NCBI GenBank assembly: GCA_963791225.1
Contig: CAWBRV010000003.1
Coordinates: 248,001 to 312,000, forward strand
From: PALSA-612 sp963791225
Lineage (GTDB): Bacteria; Actinomycetota; Thermoleophilia; Gaiellales; Gaiellaceae
Length of the DNA stretch: 64,000 nt
Direction: 5' to 3'
Shown here one piece after another: positions 26,021 to 33,750 of this stretch. Position numbers and translations under genes: made by a program. The notes under the pieces were generated by a model. It searched no databases, had not been told where the DNA came from, and saw only the letters and a program-made list of their open reading frames with translations. The number at the start of each line of letters is the position of its first letter. The stretch's first letter is position 1.

Positions 26021-26313
26021 GCCTCCATCCCAACGAGATCCTGATCTCCCCGATCGTGTCCGAGAAGAGCTACAGCAAGATCGCCGAGCGCAAGTACACG
26101 TTCCGCGTGCACAAGAACGCGCACAAGACGCAGATCCGCCAGGCGGTCGAGCAGCTCTTCGACGTTCACGTCACGGCCGTGAACATCTCCAAGGTGCAGC
26201 CGAAGCTGAAGCGCCGCGGCTCGACGAAGGGCTACCGCGCCGGGTTCAAGAAGGCGATCGTGCAGGTCCGCGAGGGCGAGACGATTCCGATCTTCGAAGG
26301 GGCACAGGTCTAG
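26017..26313 (+). CDS. rplW: 50S ribosomal protein L23
   Basis: A 98-residue L23 from ATG 26017. It has SPIVSEKSYSKIAERKYTFRV and VNISKVQPKLKRRG. L23 sits at the tunnel exit and docks trigger factor and SRP. It overlaps rplD by four bases and shares one base with the GTG of rplB. Confidence 0.99.
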   Translation: MSLHPNEILISPIVSEKSYSKIAERKYTFRVHKNAHKTQIRQAVEQLFDVHVTAVNISKVQPKLKRRGSTKGYRAGFKKAIVQVREGETIPIFEGAQV

Positions 26314-27155
26314 TGCCAGTCCGCAAGTACAAGCCGACGAGCCCCGGACGCCGGTTCATGTCGGTTTCGACCTTCGACGAGGTCACGAAGACCGAGCCGG
26401 AGAAGAGCCTCACCGAGCCGCTGAAGAAGAACGCCGGTCGCAACGTGTACGGCCGTGTGACGACGCGGCACAAGGGCGGCGGCCACAAGCGCCGCTACCG
26501 CGTGATCGACTTCAAGCGGCGCAAGGACGGCGTTCCGGCGAAGGTCGCCGCGATCGAGTACGACCCGAACCGCTCCGCGCGGATCGCCCTGCTGCACTAC
26601 GCCGACGGCGCCAAGGCCTACATCATCGCGCCCGCGGGGCTGAAGGTCGGCGCGATGCTGGAGTCGGGTCCGGACGCGGACATCCGCCCCGGCAACACGC
26701 TCCCGCTCGCCAATATCCCGACCGGGACGCTCGTCCACAACGTCGAGCTCAAGCCCGGTCGCGGCGGCCAGATGGCGCGGAGCGCCGGCTCGGGCATTCA
26801 GCTCGTCGCCAAGGACGAGCCGTACGCCGTGCTGCGACTCCCGTCAGGCGAGCTTCGCCGCGTGCCGCTCGTCTGCCGCGCCACGATCGGACAGGTCGGG
26901 AACGCCGACCACCAGAACGTCACGATCGGCAAGGCCGGCCGCAGCCGCTGGCTCGGCAAGCGACCCGCCGTCCGCGGCTCGGCGATGAACCCGGTCGACC
27001 ATCCGCACGGCGGCGGCGAGGGCAAGTCCAAGGGCGGCCGCCACCCGGTCACCCCGTGGGGCGTCCCGACTCTCGGCAAGCGCACCCGCGGCAAGCACAA
27101 GGAGTCCGACAAGCTGATCGTCCGCGGCCGTCGCCGTGGCAAGGAGAAGAGGTAA
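26313..27155 (+). CDS. rplB: 50S ribosomal protein L2
   Basis: A 280-residue L2 from GTG 26313, which gives the canonical MPVRKYKPTSPGRRF. It contains TRHKGGGHKRRYR and the highly conserved AMNPVDHPHGGGEGKSKGG, whose His is important near the peptidyl-transferase centre. Length is standard. Its stop overlaps the rpsS start (TAATG). Confidence 0.99.
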   Translation: MPVRKYKPTSPGRRFMSVSTFDEVTKTEPEKSLTEPLKKNAGRNVYGRVTTRHKGGGHKRRYRVIDFKRRKDGVPAKVAAIEYDPNRSARIALLHYADGAKAYIIAPAGLKVGAMLESGPDADIRPGNTLPLANIPTGTLVHNVELKPGRGGQMARSAGSGIQLVAKDEPYAVLRLPSGELRRVPLVCRATIGQVGNADHQNVTIGKAGRSRWLGKRPAVRGSAMNPVDHPHGGGEGKSKGGRHPVTPWGVPTLGKRTRGKHKESDKLIVRGRRRGKEKR

Positions 27156-27439
27156 TGGGCCGTTCGATGAAGAAAGGGCCGTTCGTCGAGGAGCGGCTGA
27201 TGAAGCGGATCGCGACGATGAACGATTCCGGGTCGAAGACGATGATCAAGACCTGGTCGCGGACCTCGACGATCTTTCCCGACATGGTCGGGCACACGAT
27301 CGCGGTCCACGACGGGCGCAAGCACATTCCCGTCTTCGTGACGGAGCAGATGGTCGGGCACAAGCTCGGCGAGTTCGCGCCCACACGGCACTTCCGCGGC
27401 CACGCCGGCGACCGTCAGACGCAGGTGAAGCGCAAGTAG
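27155..27439 (+). CDS. rpsS: 30S ribosomal protein S19
   Basis: A 94-residue S19: MGRSMKKGPFVEERLMKR, then SRTSTIFPDMVGHTIAVHDG and GHKLGEFAPTRHFRGH. S19 binds 16S rRNA in the head with S13. ATG 27155 is coupled to rplB; ribosome-binding bases AAGGAGAAGAGG lie just upstream. rplV begins two bases after the stop. Confidence 0.99.
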   Translation: MGRSMKKGPFVEERLMKRIATMNDSGSKTMIKTWSRTSTIFPDMVGHTIAVHDGRKHIPVFVTEQMVGHKLGEFAPTRHFRGHAGDRQTQVKRK

Positions 27440-27441
27440 CG

Positions 27442-28128
27442 ATGGCAACGACCGAGACCAACACGCAGACCGTTCGCGCCCAGGCCAAGTGGGTGCGCAC
27501 CTCGGCCCGCAAGGCGCGGCTCGTCGCGGAGCACATCCGCGGCCGCCCCGTGCCCGAGGCCAGGGCCGTGCTCGCGTTCACGCCGCGCGCCGCTGCGCGC
27601 GACATGGAGAAGGTGCTGCGCTCGGCCGTCGCGAACGCCGAGTCCCGTCCCGACCTGCAGTGGCACGGCGACGAGCTCGTCGTCAGCGCCGTCTGGGTGG
27701 ACGAGGGCCCGACGCTCAAGCGCTGGCGCGCCCGCGCCCGGGGCCGCGTCGCACGGATCCGCAAGCGGACCTGCCACATCACGCTCGTGCTCGAGCAGGC
27801 ACCCGAGCCCGTCGGCGGGGCAAAGCGCGGTCGCCGCTCGAGCGCCGCGACCGTCTCGCCGCAGTCCGAGCCGAAGCGCCGCATCCCAACGCCGCGCCGG
27901 CCCGCCGTGCGCAGGCCGAAGCAGGAGACCGCGGCGGAGACCGAGGCCGTGACAGCCGCCGAGGCCCCGGCCGAGGAGCCACAGGCCGAGGCCCTGCAGA
28001 CCGAGGCCCAGCAGACCGAGGCCCAGCAAGCCGAAACCGCACAGACCGCCGAGAAGCCGAAGCCGAAGCCGAAGCGCAGATCGCCCGTCCGCCGCAAGAA
28101 GACGACCGAAGACGAGGGGAGCAAGTAG
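27442..28128 (+). CDS. rplV: 50S ribosomal protein L22 with long C-terminal extension
   Basis: A 228-residue L22, about twice normal length. Residues 8-120 are the standard fold (WVRTSARKARLVAEHIRGRP, VSAVWVDEGPTLKRWRARAR, RIRKRTCHITLVL), including the tunnel-wall hairpin. The remaining 110 residues are low complexity: first basic (KRRIPTPRRPAVRRPK), then Glu/Ala/Gln repeats (QTEAQ units), then KPKPKPKRR and an acidic end. The repeats are encoded by 15-bp tandem DNA units. The tail would start at the solvent side of L22. The stop overlaps the GTG of rpsC. Confidence 0.97.
   Translation: MATTETNTQTVRAQAKWVRTSARKARLVAEHIRGRPVPEARAVLAFTPRAAARDMEKVLRSAVANAESRPDLQWHGDELVVSAVWVDEGPTLKRWRARARGRVARIRKRTCHITLVLEQAPEPVGGAKRGRRSSAATVSPQSEPKRRIPTPRRPAVRRPKQETAAETEAVTAAEAPAEEPQAEALQTEAQQTEAQQAETAQTAEKPKPKPKRRSPVRRKKTTEDEGSK
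27985..28044 (+). repeat. 15-bp tandem repeat in the rplV tail (four units)
   Basis: Four consecutive 15-bp units, two of them near-identical ACCGAGGCCCAGCAG, encode the Q/T-E-A-Q pentapeptides of the L22 tail. The unit matches 12 of 15 bases of the repeat in the next gene, rpsC (28989-29063). In-frame copy-number change is possible because the unit is a multiple of three. Confidence 0.8.
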
Positions 28129-29153
28129 TGGGACAGAAGGTTCACCCCGGAGGGATGCGCGTCGGCGTCATCCACGACTGGAAGTCCAACTGGTACGTGT
28201 CGAACAAGGACTTCGCCGGCGCCCTGCTCGAGGACGTCCGGATCCGGGAGCACATCTACAAGAAGCTGTCCCACGCGGGCCTGTCGGACATCCTCATCCG
28301 CAAGGACAAACAGCGGATCACGATCGACATTTACACGGCGCGCCCCGGCATCGTCATCGGCAAGTCCGGTGTCGAGGTCGACGCGCTGCGCCGCGAGATC
28401 CACGGCATGACGCACAAGAACGTCCAGATCAACATCAACGAGATCAAGCGGCCCGAGCTCGACGCCAAGCTCGTCGCCCAGTCGATCGCGGAGCAGCTCC
28501 AGAACCGCGTCAGCTTCCGGCGCGCGATGAAGCGCTCGCTCGCCTCGGCCATGCGCTCGGGCGCGCACGGCGTCAAGGTCCAGTGCGGCGGCCGCCTCGG
28601 CGGCGCCGAGATGAGCCGCTCCGAGAGCTACTCGGAGGGCCGCGTCCCGCTGCACACGATCCGCGCCGACATCGACTACGGGTTCGCCGAGGCGAAGACG
28701 ACCTTCGGTCGCATCGGCGTCAAGGTCTGGATCAACAAGGGCGAGATCATGCCCGAGGGGTTCGAGGGCCTGGCCGGCGGGCGCGAGCTGCGACTCGGCG
28801 ACCAGGACCAGGCTCGCAGGCGCCGGGGATCGGGCGCCCCGAGCGAGGGCCTCAACCAGCGCGAGGGCAGGCGCGGCCCCGACCGCGAGGGCCTCGGCCC
28901 CGTGCGACGCCGCCGGCCGGGCCGCGGCGGCGGCCGCCCGCGCGGGCGCACGCCGGAGACCGCGGTCGAGCCGACCGACGCTCTGTCGGCTGAAGCCCAG
29001 CCGACTGAAGCCCAGCCGACTGACGCCCAGCCGGCCGACGTCCAGCCGATGGAAGCCCAGCCGGCGACGCCCGAGGCTTCGACGCCCGAGGTCGAGACGC
29101 CGACGCCCGAGGCTGCCGCGCCCGAGACGACGAGTGAGGAGACCACGAGCTAG
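28128..29153 (+). CDS. rpsC: 30S ribosomal protein S3 with long C-terminal extension
   Basis: A 341-residue S3; most are 210-240. Residues 1-212 are standard: MGQKVHPGGMRVGVIHDWKS, the KH domain with PGIVIGKSGVEVDALR, and the C-terminal domain to WINKGEIMPEG. It lines the mRNA entry channel. The tail first has an Arg/Gly-rich part (RRRRPGRGGGRPRGR), then pentapeptide repeats of the type P-T-E-A-Q, then a Glu/Thr/Pro-rich end. Start GTG 28128 overlaps the rplV stop, and the stop overlaps the GTG of rplP. Confidence 0.97.
   Translation: MGQKVHPGGMRVGVIHDWKSNWYVSNKDFAGALLEDVRIREHIYKKLSHAGLSDILIRKDKQRITIDIYTARPGIVIGKSGVEVDALRREIHGMTHKNVQININEIKRPELDAKLVAQSIAEQLQNRVSFRRAMKRSLASAMRSGAHGVKVQCGGRLGGAEMSRSESYSEGRVPLHTIRADIDYGFAEAKTTFGRIGVKVWINKGEIMPEGFEGLAGGRELRLGDQDQARRRRGSGAPSEGLNQREGRRGPDREGLGPVRRRRPGRGGGRPRGRTPETAVEPTDALSAEAQPTEAQPTDAQPADVQPMEAQPATPEASTPEVETPTPEAAAPETTSEETTS
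28989..29063 (+). repeat. 15-bp tandem repeat in the rpsC tail (five units)
   Basis: Five consecutive units, consensus ACTGAAGCCCAGCCG, encode P-T-E-A-Q-type pentapeptides in S3. The unit is related to that in the rplV tail about 950 bp upstream (12 of 15 bases for the best pair), which points to copying or shared selection between adjacent genes. Confidence 0.85.
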
Positions 29154-29575
29154 TGCTGCTCCCTCGCCGAACAGCATTTCGCAAGTACCACCGTGGGCAC
29201 CGCCGCGGCACGTCCAAGGGACAGCTCGTGGTCCAGTACGGCGACTTCGGCCTGAAGGCGCTCGAGGCCGGCTGGGTCACGAACCGGCAGATCGAGGCCG
29301 CCCGTATCGCCATGACCAGAAAGATCAAGCGTGGCGGCAAGGTCTGGATCAACATCTTCCCCGACAAGCCGTTCACCAAGAAGCCGGCGGAGACGCGCAT
29401 GGGCTCCGGCAAGGGCTCGCCCGAGGGCTGGGTGGCCGTGGTCAAGCCCGGACGCGTCATGTTCGAGCTCGCCGGCGTGCCCGAGCCGCTCGCCAAGGAG
29501 GCGCTCCGGCTCGCGGGCAGCAAGCTCGCGATCAGGACCAAGATCGTCCAGCGGGAAGCCGATCTCTTCGAGTAG
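29153..29575 (+). CDS. rplP: 50S ribosomal protein L16
   Basis: A 140-residue L16 from GTG 29153: MLLPRRTAFRKYHRGHRRG, GWVTNRQIEAARIAMTR, and the conserved GSGKGSPEGWVAVVKPGRV. L16 organises the A-site side of the 50S subunit. It is coupled to rpsC by a one-base overlap. Length is normal, with no tail. Confidence 0.99.
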   Translation: MLLPRRTAFRKYHRGHRRGTSKGQLVVQYGDFGLKALEAGWVTNRQIEAARIAMTRKIKRGGKVWINIFPDKPFTKKPAETRMGSGKGSPEGWVAVVKPGRVMFELAGVPEPLAKEALRLAGSKLAIRTKIVQREADLFE

Positions 29576-29598
29576 GCGCCCGCCACCTGGAGGAACCG

Positions 29599-29802
29599 AT
29601 GAAAGCAAGGCAGCTACGCGACATGACAGATGACGAGCTCGACAAGAAGATGGCCGAGACGCGCCACGAGCTCTTCAACCTGCGCTTCCAGGCGTCGACC
29701 GGCGCGCTGGAGAACTCCGCGCGGCTGCGGCTCGCGAAGCGCGAGATCGCGCGGATCCTGACGATCCGCCGCGAGCGCGAGGCAAGTCTGGAGAGGAAGT
29801 AA
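29599..29802 (+). CDS. rpmC: 50S ribosomal protein L29
   Basis: A 67-residue L29 (MKARQLRDMTDDELDKKMAE, LFNLRFQASTG, ARILTIRRERE), two antiparallel helices near the tunnel exit. ATG 29599 follows CTGGAGGA. Its TAA shares a base with the ATG of rpsQ, the ordinary rplP-rpmC-rpsQ order. Confidence 0.98.
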   Translation: MKARQLRDMTDDELDKKMAETRHELFNLRFQASTGALENSARLRLAKREIARILTIRREREASLERK

Positions 29803-30866
29803 TGGCAGAGCGAAAGCCGAAGAAGACAGACGAGAAGGCCCAGGACCAGGTCGAGGAGACCCCAGTCGAGGCCGAGGCCGCCGCGCCCCAGGGCGAGCCG
29901 GCAGAGGGCGAGGCGGCAGAGGCGAAGCCGAAGCGCACGCGCGCGAAGGCGACGCCACGGGCTGCTGCAACTGAGCCCGACGCGGCCGAGAAGCCGAAGC
30001 CGAAGGCGAAGGCGCCTGCGAAGCCGCGTGCCCGCAAGCCGAAGGCCGAGGAGCCTGCGGCCGCCGAGGCGCCCGTGGAGGCCGTTGCCGAGGCGCCCGA
30101 GGAGCCGGCCGTCGAGCCCGAGCCTGTTGCCGAGGAGGCACCTGCCGAGGAGCCAGTCGCCGAGGAGCCGGCCGTCGAGCCGGAGCCGGAGCCTGCTGCC
30201 GAGGAGCCGGAGCCCGTCGCCGAGGAGCCGGTCGCCGAAGAGCCTGAGCCCGAGCCCGAGGCGCCTGCTGCCGAAGAGGCCGTTCCGGAGCCCGTCGCCA
30301 AGCCCGAGCCGGTCGCCGCGGAGCCCGAGGTCGTGCCGGAGCCGCCGGTGGAAGAGACTCCCGCAGAGGAGCCGGTCGCCGAAGCCGAGCCTGCAGCCGA
30401 GGCCGAGCCTGCAGCCGAGGCCGAGCCTGCAGCCGAGCCGGAGCCCGCCGCTGCACCGGCGCCTGCTGCCGAGGCACCCGCCGCACCTGCGCAGCCGACG
30501 GCCAAGCCGAAGCGCAAGCGCGTTCCGCGCGCCGCGAGGCGGCAGCGGCCGAGCCCGAAACGCGAGCCGGCGAAGGCCCGCAAGCCGATCACACGGCTGC
30601 CGAAGCCGGAGGGCGATCGCGGCCGCAAGCAGGAGCGCCGCGGCGTCGTCGTCTCGAGCGCGATGGACAAGACGATCGTCGTTCGCGTCGACACGCTCAA
30701 GTCGCACACGCGCTACAAGAAGATCGTCCGGCGCTCGACGAAGTTCCACGCGCACGACGAGCAGAACCAGGCCAACGTCGGAGACACGGTCCGCATCGTC
30801 GAGACGCGTCCGCTGTCGAAGTCGAAGCACTGGCGGCTCGCGGAGATCCTCGAGGTCGCAAAGTAG
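29802..30866 (+). CDS. rpsQ: 30S ribosomal protein S17 with about 270-residue N-terminal extension
   Basis: A 354-residue protein. Only the last 82 residues (from about 273: RGRKQERRGVVVSSAMDKTI, HTRYKKIVRRSTKFHAHDE, GDTVRIVETRPLSKSKHW) are S17, a small OB-fold protein normally 80-110 residues. The first 270 residues are almost entirely Ala, Glu, Pro, Val and Lys: a Lys/Arg patch near 45-75, a strongly acidic Glu/Pro stretch about 75-225, then a basic Lys/Arg/Pro segment. ATG 29802 overlaps the rpmC stop and the extension is in frame with no internal stop. An internal start nearer the S17 core cannot be excluded, but no strong ribosome binding site stands out. Confidence 0.93.
   Translation: MAERKPKKTDEKAQDQVEETPVEAEAAAPQGEPAEGEAAEAKPKRTRAKATPRAAATEPDAAEKPKPKAKAPAKPRARKPKAEEPAAAEAPVEAVAEAPEEPAVEPEPVAEEAPAEEPVAEEPAVEPEPEPAAEEPEPVAEEPVAEEPEPEPEAPAAEEAVPEPVAKPEPVAAEPEVVPEPPVEETPAEEPVAEAEPAAEAEPAAEAEPAAEPEPAAAPAPAAEAPAAPAQPTAKPKRKRVPRAARRQRPSPKREPAKARKPITRLPKPEGDRGRKQERRGVVVSSAMDKTIVVRVDTLKSHTRYKKIVRRSTKFHAHDEQNQANVGDTVRIVETRPLSKSKHWRLAEILEVAK
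30378..30431 (+). repeat. 18-bp tandem repeat in the rpsQ extension (three units)
   Basis: Three consecutive 18-bp units (consensus GCCGAGGCCGAGCCTGCA) encode A-E-A-E-P-A hexapeptides. Two units are identical and one differs by one base, suggesting recent in-frame duplication. Confidence 0.85.
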
Positions 30867-30876
30867 GGATGGAGCG

Positions 30877-31245
30877 ATGATCCAGCAGGAAACGAGAGTC
30901 CGCGTGGCCGACAACACCGGCGCCCGGACCCTGCTCTGCATCCGGGTGATGGGTGGATCGCACCGGCGCTACGCGCGCGTCGGCGACATCATCGTCGGTA
31001 CTGTGAAGACCGCGACCCCGCAGGGCACGGTCAAGAAGGGCGAGGTCGTGCGCGCCGTGGTGGTGCGCACGAAGAAGCCGCAGGGTCGCGACGACGGCAC
31101 GTCGATCGCGTTCGACGAGAACGCGGCCGTGATCATCGACAACCAGCGCAACCCGCGGGGCACCCGCATCTTCGGGCCAGTCGCCCGCGAGCTGCGCGAG
31201 AAGAACTTCATGAAGATCGTCAGCCTGGCACCGGAGGTCCTGTAG
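30877..31245 (+). CDS. rplN: 50S ribosomal protein L14
   Basis: A 122-residue L14 of exact family length: MIQQETRVRVADNTGAR, KGEVVRAVVVRTKK and FDENAAVIIDNQRNPRGTRIFGPV. It forms an intersubunit bridge and binds the silencing factor RsfS. ATG 30877 follows GGATGGAG. rplX starts two bases after the stop. Confidence 0.99.
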   Translation: MIQQETRVRVADNTGARTLLCIRVMGGSHRRYARVGDIIVGTVKTATPQGTVKKGEVVRAVVVRTKKPQGRDDGTSIAFDENAAVIIDNQRNPRGTRIFGPVARELREKNFMKIVSLAPEVL

Positions 31246-31247
31246 CG

Positions 31248-31619
31248 ATGGCCCAGACAATGAAGATCAAGAAGGGCGACCTCGTGCAGATCCTGAGCGG
31301 CAAGGACCGCGGGAAACAGGGCAAGGTGCTCGAGGCGCGGCCCCGTGACGAGAGGGTGATCGTCGAGAACCTGAACCTCGTCAAGCGGCACACGAAGCCG
31401 CGGCCGATCAGGGACTCGAGCCGCATGGGCGGCCCGACGATGGAACCCGGCGGCGTGATCACGAAGCCCGCGCCGGTGAACGTGTCGAACGTGATGATCG
31501 TCTGCCCGGCCTGCGACCGTCCGACCCGGATCGGGGTCACCTTCAAGGAGATCAAGGGCCGGAAGGAGAGGGTCCGCGTCTGCCGCCGTGCCGACTGCGG
31601 CCAGGAGATCGATCGGTAA
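31248..31619 (+). CDS. rplX: 50S ribosomal protein L24
   Basis: A 123-residue L24 with the KOW motif (KKGDLVQILSGKDRGKQGKV) and a C-terminal part with CPAC and a later C-x5-C, a possible zinc-binding pair as in many bacterial L24. It initiates assembly near the tunnel exit. ATG 31248 is used; an in-frame ATG at 31260 would remove four residues. Confidence 0.98.
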   Translation: MAQTMKIKKGDLVQILSGKDRGKQGKVLEARPRDERVIVENLNLVKRHTKPRPIRDSSRMGGPTMEPGGVITKPAPVNVSNVMIVCPACDRPTRIGVTFKEIKGRKERVRVCRRADCGQEIDR

Positions 31620-31624
31620 CCGCC

Positions 31625-32221
31625 ATGGCCACTGCCACGAAGAAAAAGAAGACCGACGCCTACAGCCCGCGCCTCAAGGATCTCTACGAGGGCGAGCTTC
31701 GCGCGCGCCTCAAGGAAGAGCTGGCCGTCTCGTCGGTGATGCAGGTGCCGCGCGTCTCGAAGATCACGCTCAACATGGGCGTCGGCGAGGCGAAGACGGA
31801 GGCCAAGGCGCTCGACAGCGCGATCGAGGAGCTGACCACGATCGCCGGCCAGCACGCGCAGGTGCGCCGCGCCCGCAGGTCGATCGCCGGCTTCAAGATC
31901 CGCGAGGGCATGCCGATCGGCACCAAGGTCACGCTGCGCGGCGACCGGATGTACGAGTTCCTCGACCGGCTCGTGTCGATCGCGCTGCCGCGGATCCGCG
32001 ACTTCCGCGGCCTCTCGCCGCGCTCGTTCGACGGCCGCGGCAACTACTCGATCGGCATCCGCGAGCAGATCATCTTTCCCGAGATCAACTACGACGACGT
32101 GAGCACGATCCGCGGGCTCGACGTGACGATCACGACGACAGCCGGGACGGACGAGGCTGCCTTCGCGCTTCTGCGCGGGCTCGGTCTGCCGTTCGCGGCA
32201 GCGGACGACGGAAGGGAGTAG
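31625..32221 (+). CDS. rplE: 50S ribosomal protein L5
   Basis: A 198-residue L5: PRLKDLYEGELRARLKEE, PRVSKITLNMGVGEAKTE, FLDRLVSIALPRIRDFRG and NYSIGIREQIIFPEI. It carries 5S rRNA and contacts P-site tRNA. The N-terminal twenty residues are a slight basic extension. ATG 31625 is five bases after rplX. Confidence 0.99.
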   Translation: MATATKKKKTDAYSPRLKDLYEGELRARLKEELAVSSVMQVPRVSKITLNMGVGEAKTEAKALDSAIEELTTIAGQHAQVRRARRSIAGFKIREGMPIGTKVTLRGDRMYEFLDRLVSIALPRIRDFRGLSPRSFDGRGNYSIGIREQIIFPEINYDDVSTIRGLDVTITTTAGTDEAAFALLRGLGLPFAAADDGRE

Positions 32222-32226
32222 GAGCG

Positions 32227-32412
32227 TTGGCCAAGAAGTCGATGATCGCGAAGGCTGCGCGCCCGCAGCGCTTCAAGACCCGCGCGTATACGCGGTGCAA
32301 CCGCTGCGGGCGGCCGCGCGCCGTGTACAAGAAGTTCGGCCTCTGCCGGATCTGTCTGCGCGAGCTCGCGCATCAAGGCGTGATCCCCGGCATGACCAAA
32401 TCGAGCTGGTGA
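32227..32412 (+). CDS. rpsZ: 30S ribosomal protein S14, zinc type
   Basis: A 61-residue short S14 from TTG 32227 with AGGAG just upstream. The zinc site is CNRCGRP...CRIC (CxxC-x12-CxxC), marking the type Z form rather than the 100-residue zinc-free form. It ends IPGMTKSSW as usual. It sits between rplE and rpsH, the normal place. Confidence 0.98.
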   Translation: MAKKSMIAKAARPQRFKTRAYTRCNRCGRPRAVYKKFGLCRICLRELAHQGVIPGMTKSSW

Positions 32413-32419
32413 TGACACC

Positions 32420-32854
32420 ATGATGACCGACCCGATCGCAGACATGCTCGCCCGGATCCGCAACGCCAACAAGGCGCTGATGGACACGGTGTCGTTGCCG
32501 TCCTCGCGGGCGAAGGTCGAGATCGCCCGCCTGCTCAAGGAGGAGGGCTACATCCGCGACTACCACGTGGAGCGGCAGAAGGACTCGAAGGCGGCGGCCA
32601 AGGGGAAGGACCAGGAGCTCTCCTACGACACGCTCGTCATCGAGCTCAAGTACGGCCGCAACCGCGAGCGCGTCATCTCCGGGCTCAAGCGCGTGTCCAA
32701 GCCCGGCCGTCGCATCTACGCGCGCAAGGACCGCCTGCCGCGCGTGCTCGGCGGGATGGGCGTCGCGATCCTGTCGACGTCGAGCGGCGTCATGACGGGC
32801 CGCAGCGCCGAGGAGAAGGGTGTCGGCGGAGAGGTCATCTGCTTCGTCTGGTGA
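32420..32854 (+). CDS. rpsH: 30S ribosomal protein S8
   Basis: A 144-residue S8 (TDPIADMLARIRNANKA; GLKRVSKPGRRIYARKDRLP; ILSTSSGVMTGRSAEEKGVGGE). It is about ten residues longer than most because of a Lys-rich loop (QKDSKAAAKGKDQ). S8 binds the central 16S domain and is the repressor of the spc operon in E. coli. Two adjacent ATG codons (32420, 32423) are possible starts. Confidence 0.99.
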   Translation: MMTDPIADMLARIRNANKALMDTVSLPSSRAKVEIARLLKEEGYIRDYHVERQKDSKAAAKGKDQELSYDTLVIELKYGRNRERVISGLKRVSKPGRRIYARKDRLPRVLGGMGVAILSTSSGVMTGRSAEEKGVGGEVICFVW

Positions 32855-32866
32855 GCGAGTGAGCTG

Positions 32867-33400
32867 ATGAGTCGCATCGGAAAACAGCCAATCGAGTTGC
32901 CGTCGGGCGTCATGGTCGCGCTCTCGCCCGGCCGCGTGCAGGTCAACGGCCCGCTCGGCGAGCTGTCGCAGGTCGTGCCACTCCGCATGTCGATCGAGAA
33001 GCAGGAGGAGACGATCGTGGTGACGCGGCCGACCGACCGTGGCGAGGACCGCTCGCTGCACGGGCTGACGCGCACGCTGATCGCGAACATGGTCGACGGC
33101 GTCACCAAGGGCTTCGAGAAACGCCTCGAGATCCAGGGCGTCGGCTACCGCGCGAGCATGCGGGGCAACGACCTCGAGCTCCTGGTCGGCTTCTCGCACC
33201 CGGTCGTCATCACCCCCCGCGCGGGCATCACGTTCGACGTCCCGACGCCGACCCAGATCACGGTCAAGGGGATCGACAAGCAGATGGTCGGCCAGACGGC
33301 CGCCGAGATCCGCAAGGTGCGCCCGCCCGAGCCCTACAAGGGCAAGGGGATCCGCTACGAGGGCGAGCACGTACGCCGGAAGGTCGGGAAACGAGCATGA
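32867..33400 (+). CDS. rplF: 50S ribosomal protein L6
   Basis: A 177-residue L6 of two similar domains: MSRIGKQPIELPSGV, GFEKRLEIQGVGYRASMRG and PEPYKGKGIRYEGEHVRRKVGK. It lies near the sarcin-ricin loop. Start ATG 32867. Its TGA overlaps the rplR ATG (ATGA). Confidence 0.99.
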   Translation: MSRIGKQPIELPSGVMVALSPGRVQVNGPLGELSQVVPLRMSIEKQEETIVVTRPTDRGEDRSLHGLTRTLIANMVDGVTKGFEKRLEIQGVGYRASMRGNDLELLVGFSHPVVITPRAGITFDVPTPTQITVKGIDKQMVGQTAAEIRKVRPPEPYKGKGIRYEGEHVRRKVGKRA

Positions 33401-33750
33401 AGCTGTCCACACGTGAAGCCAGAGCGCGTCGCCAGCGGCGCGTGCGCGGCAAGGTCTCCGGCACCGCCGAGCGCCCGCGCCTCGTCGTCTTCCGCTCGAA
33501 CCTGGGCATCTACGCCCAGCTCGTGGACGACGGCGACGGACGCACGCTCACCTCGGCCGGCTGGAAGGCGCTGCCCAAGAGCTTCAAGGGAACGAAGACC
33601 GATCAGGCGCGGGAGGTCGGCAAGGTGCTCGCCGACCGCGCAAAGAAGGCCGGGTACCAGACGGTCGTGTTCGACCGGGCCGGCTACCTGTACCACGGAC
33701 GCGTGAAGGCGCTCGCCGAGGGCGCCCGCGAAGGGGGCCTGACGTTTTGA
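33397..33750 (+). CDS. rplR: 50S ribosomal protein L18
   Basis: A 117-residue L18 (RARRQRRVRGKVSGTAERPR; VFRSNLGIYAQLVDD; VVFDRAGYLYHGRVKALAEG), which with L5 binds 5S rRNA. The basic N-terminus and length are typical. It overlaps rplF and rpsE by four bases each, so three genes are translationally chained. Confidence 0.99.
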   Translation: MKLSTREARARRQRRVRGKVSGTAERPRLVVFRSNLGIYAQLVDDGDGRTLTSAGWKALPKSFKGTKTDQAREVGKVLADRAKKAGYQTVVFDRAGYLYHGRVKALAEGAREGGLTF

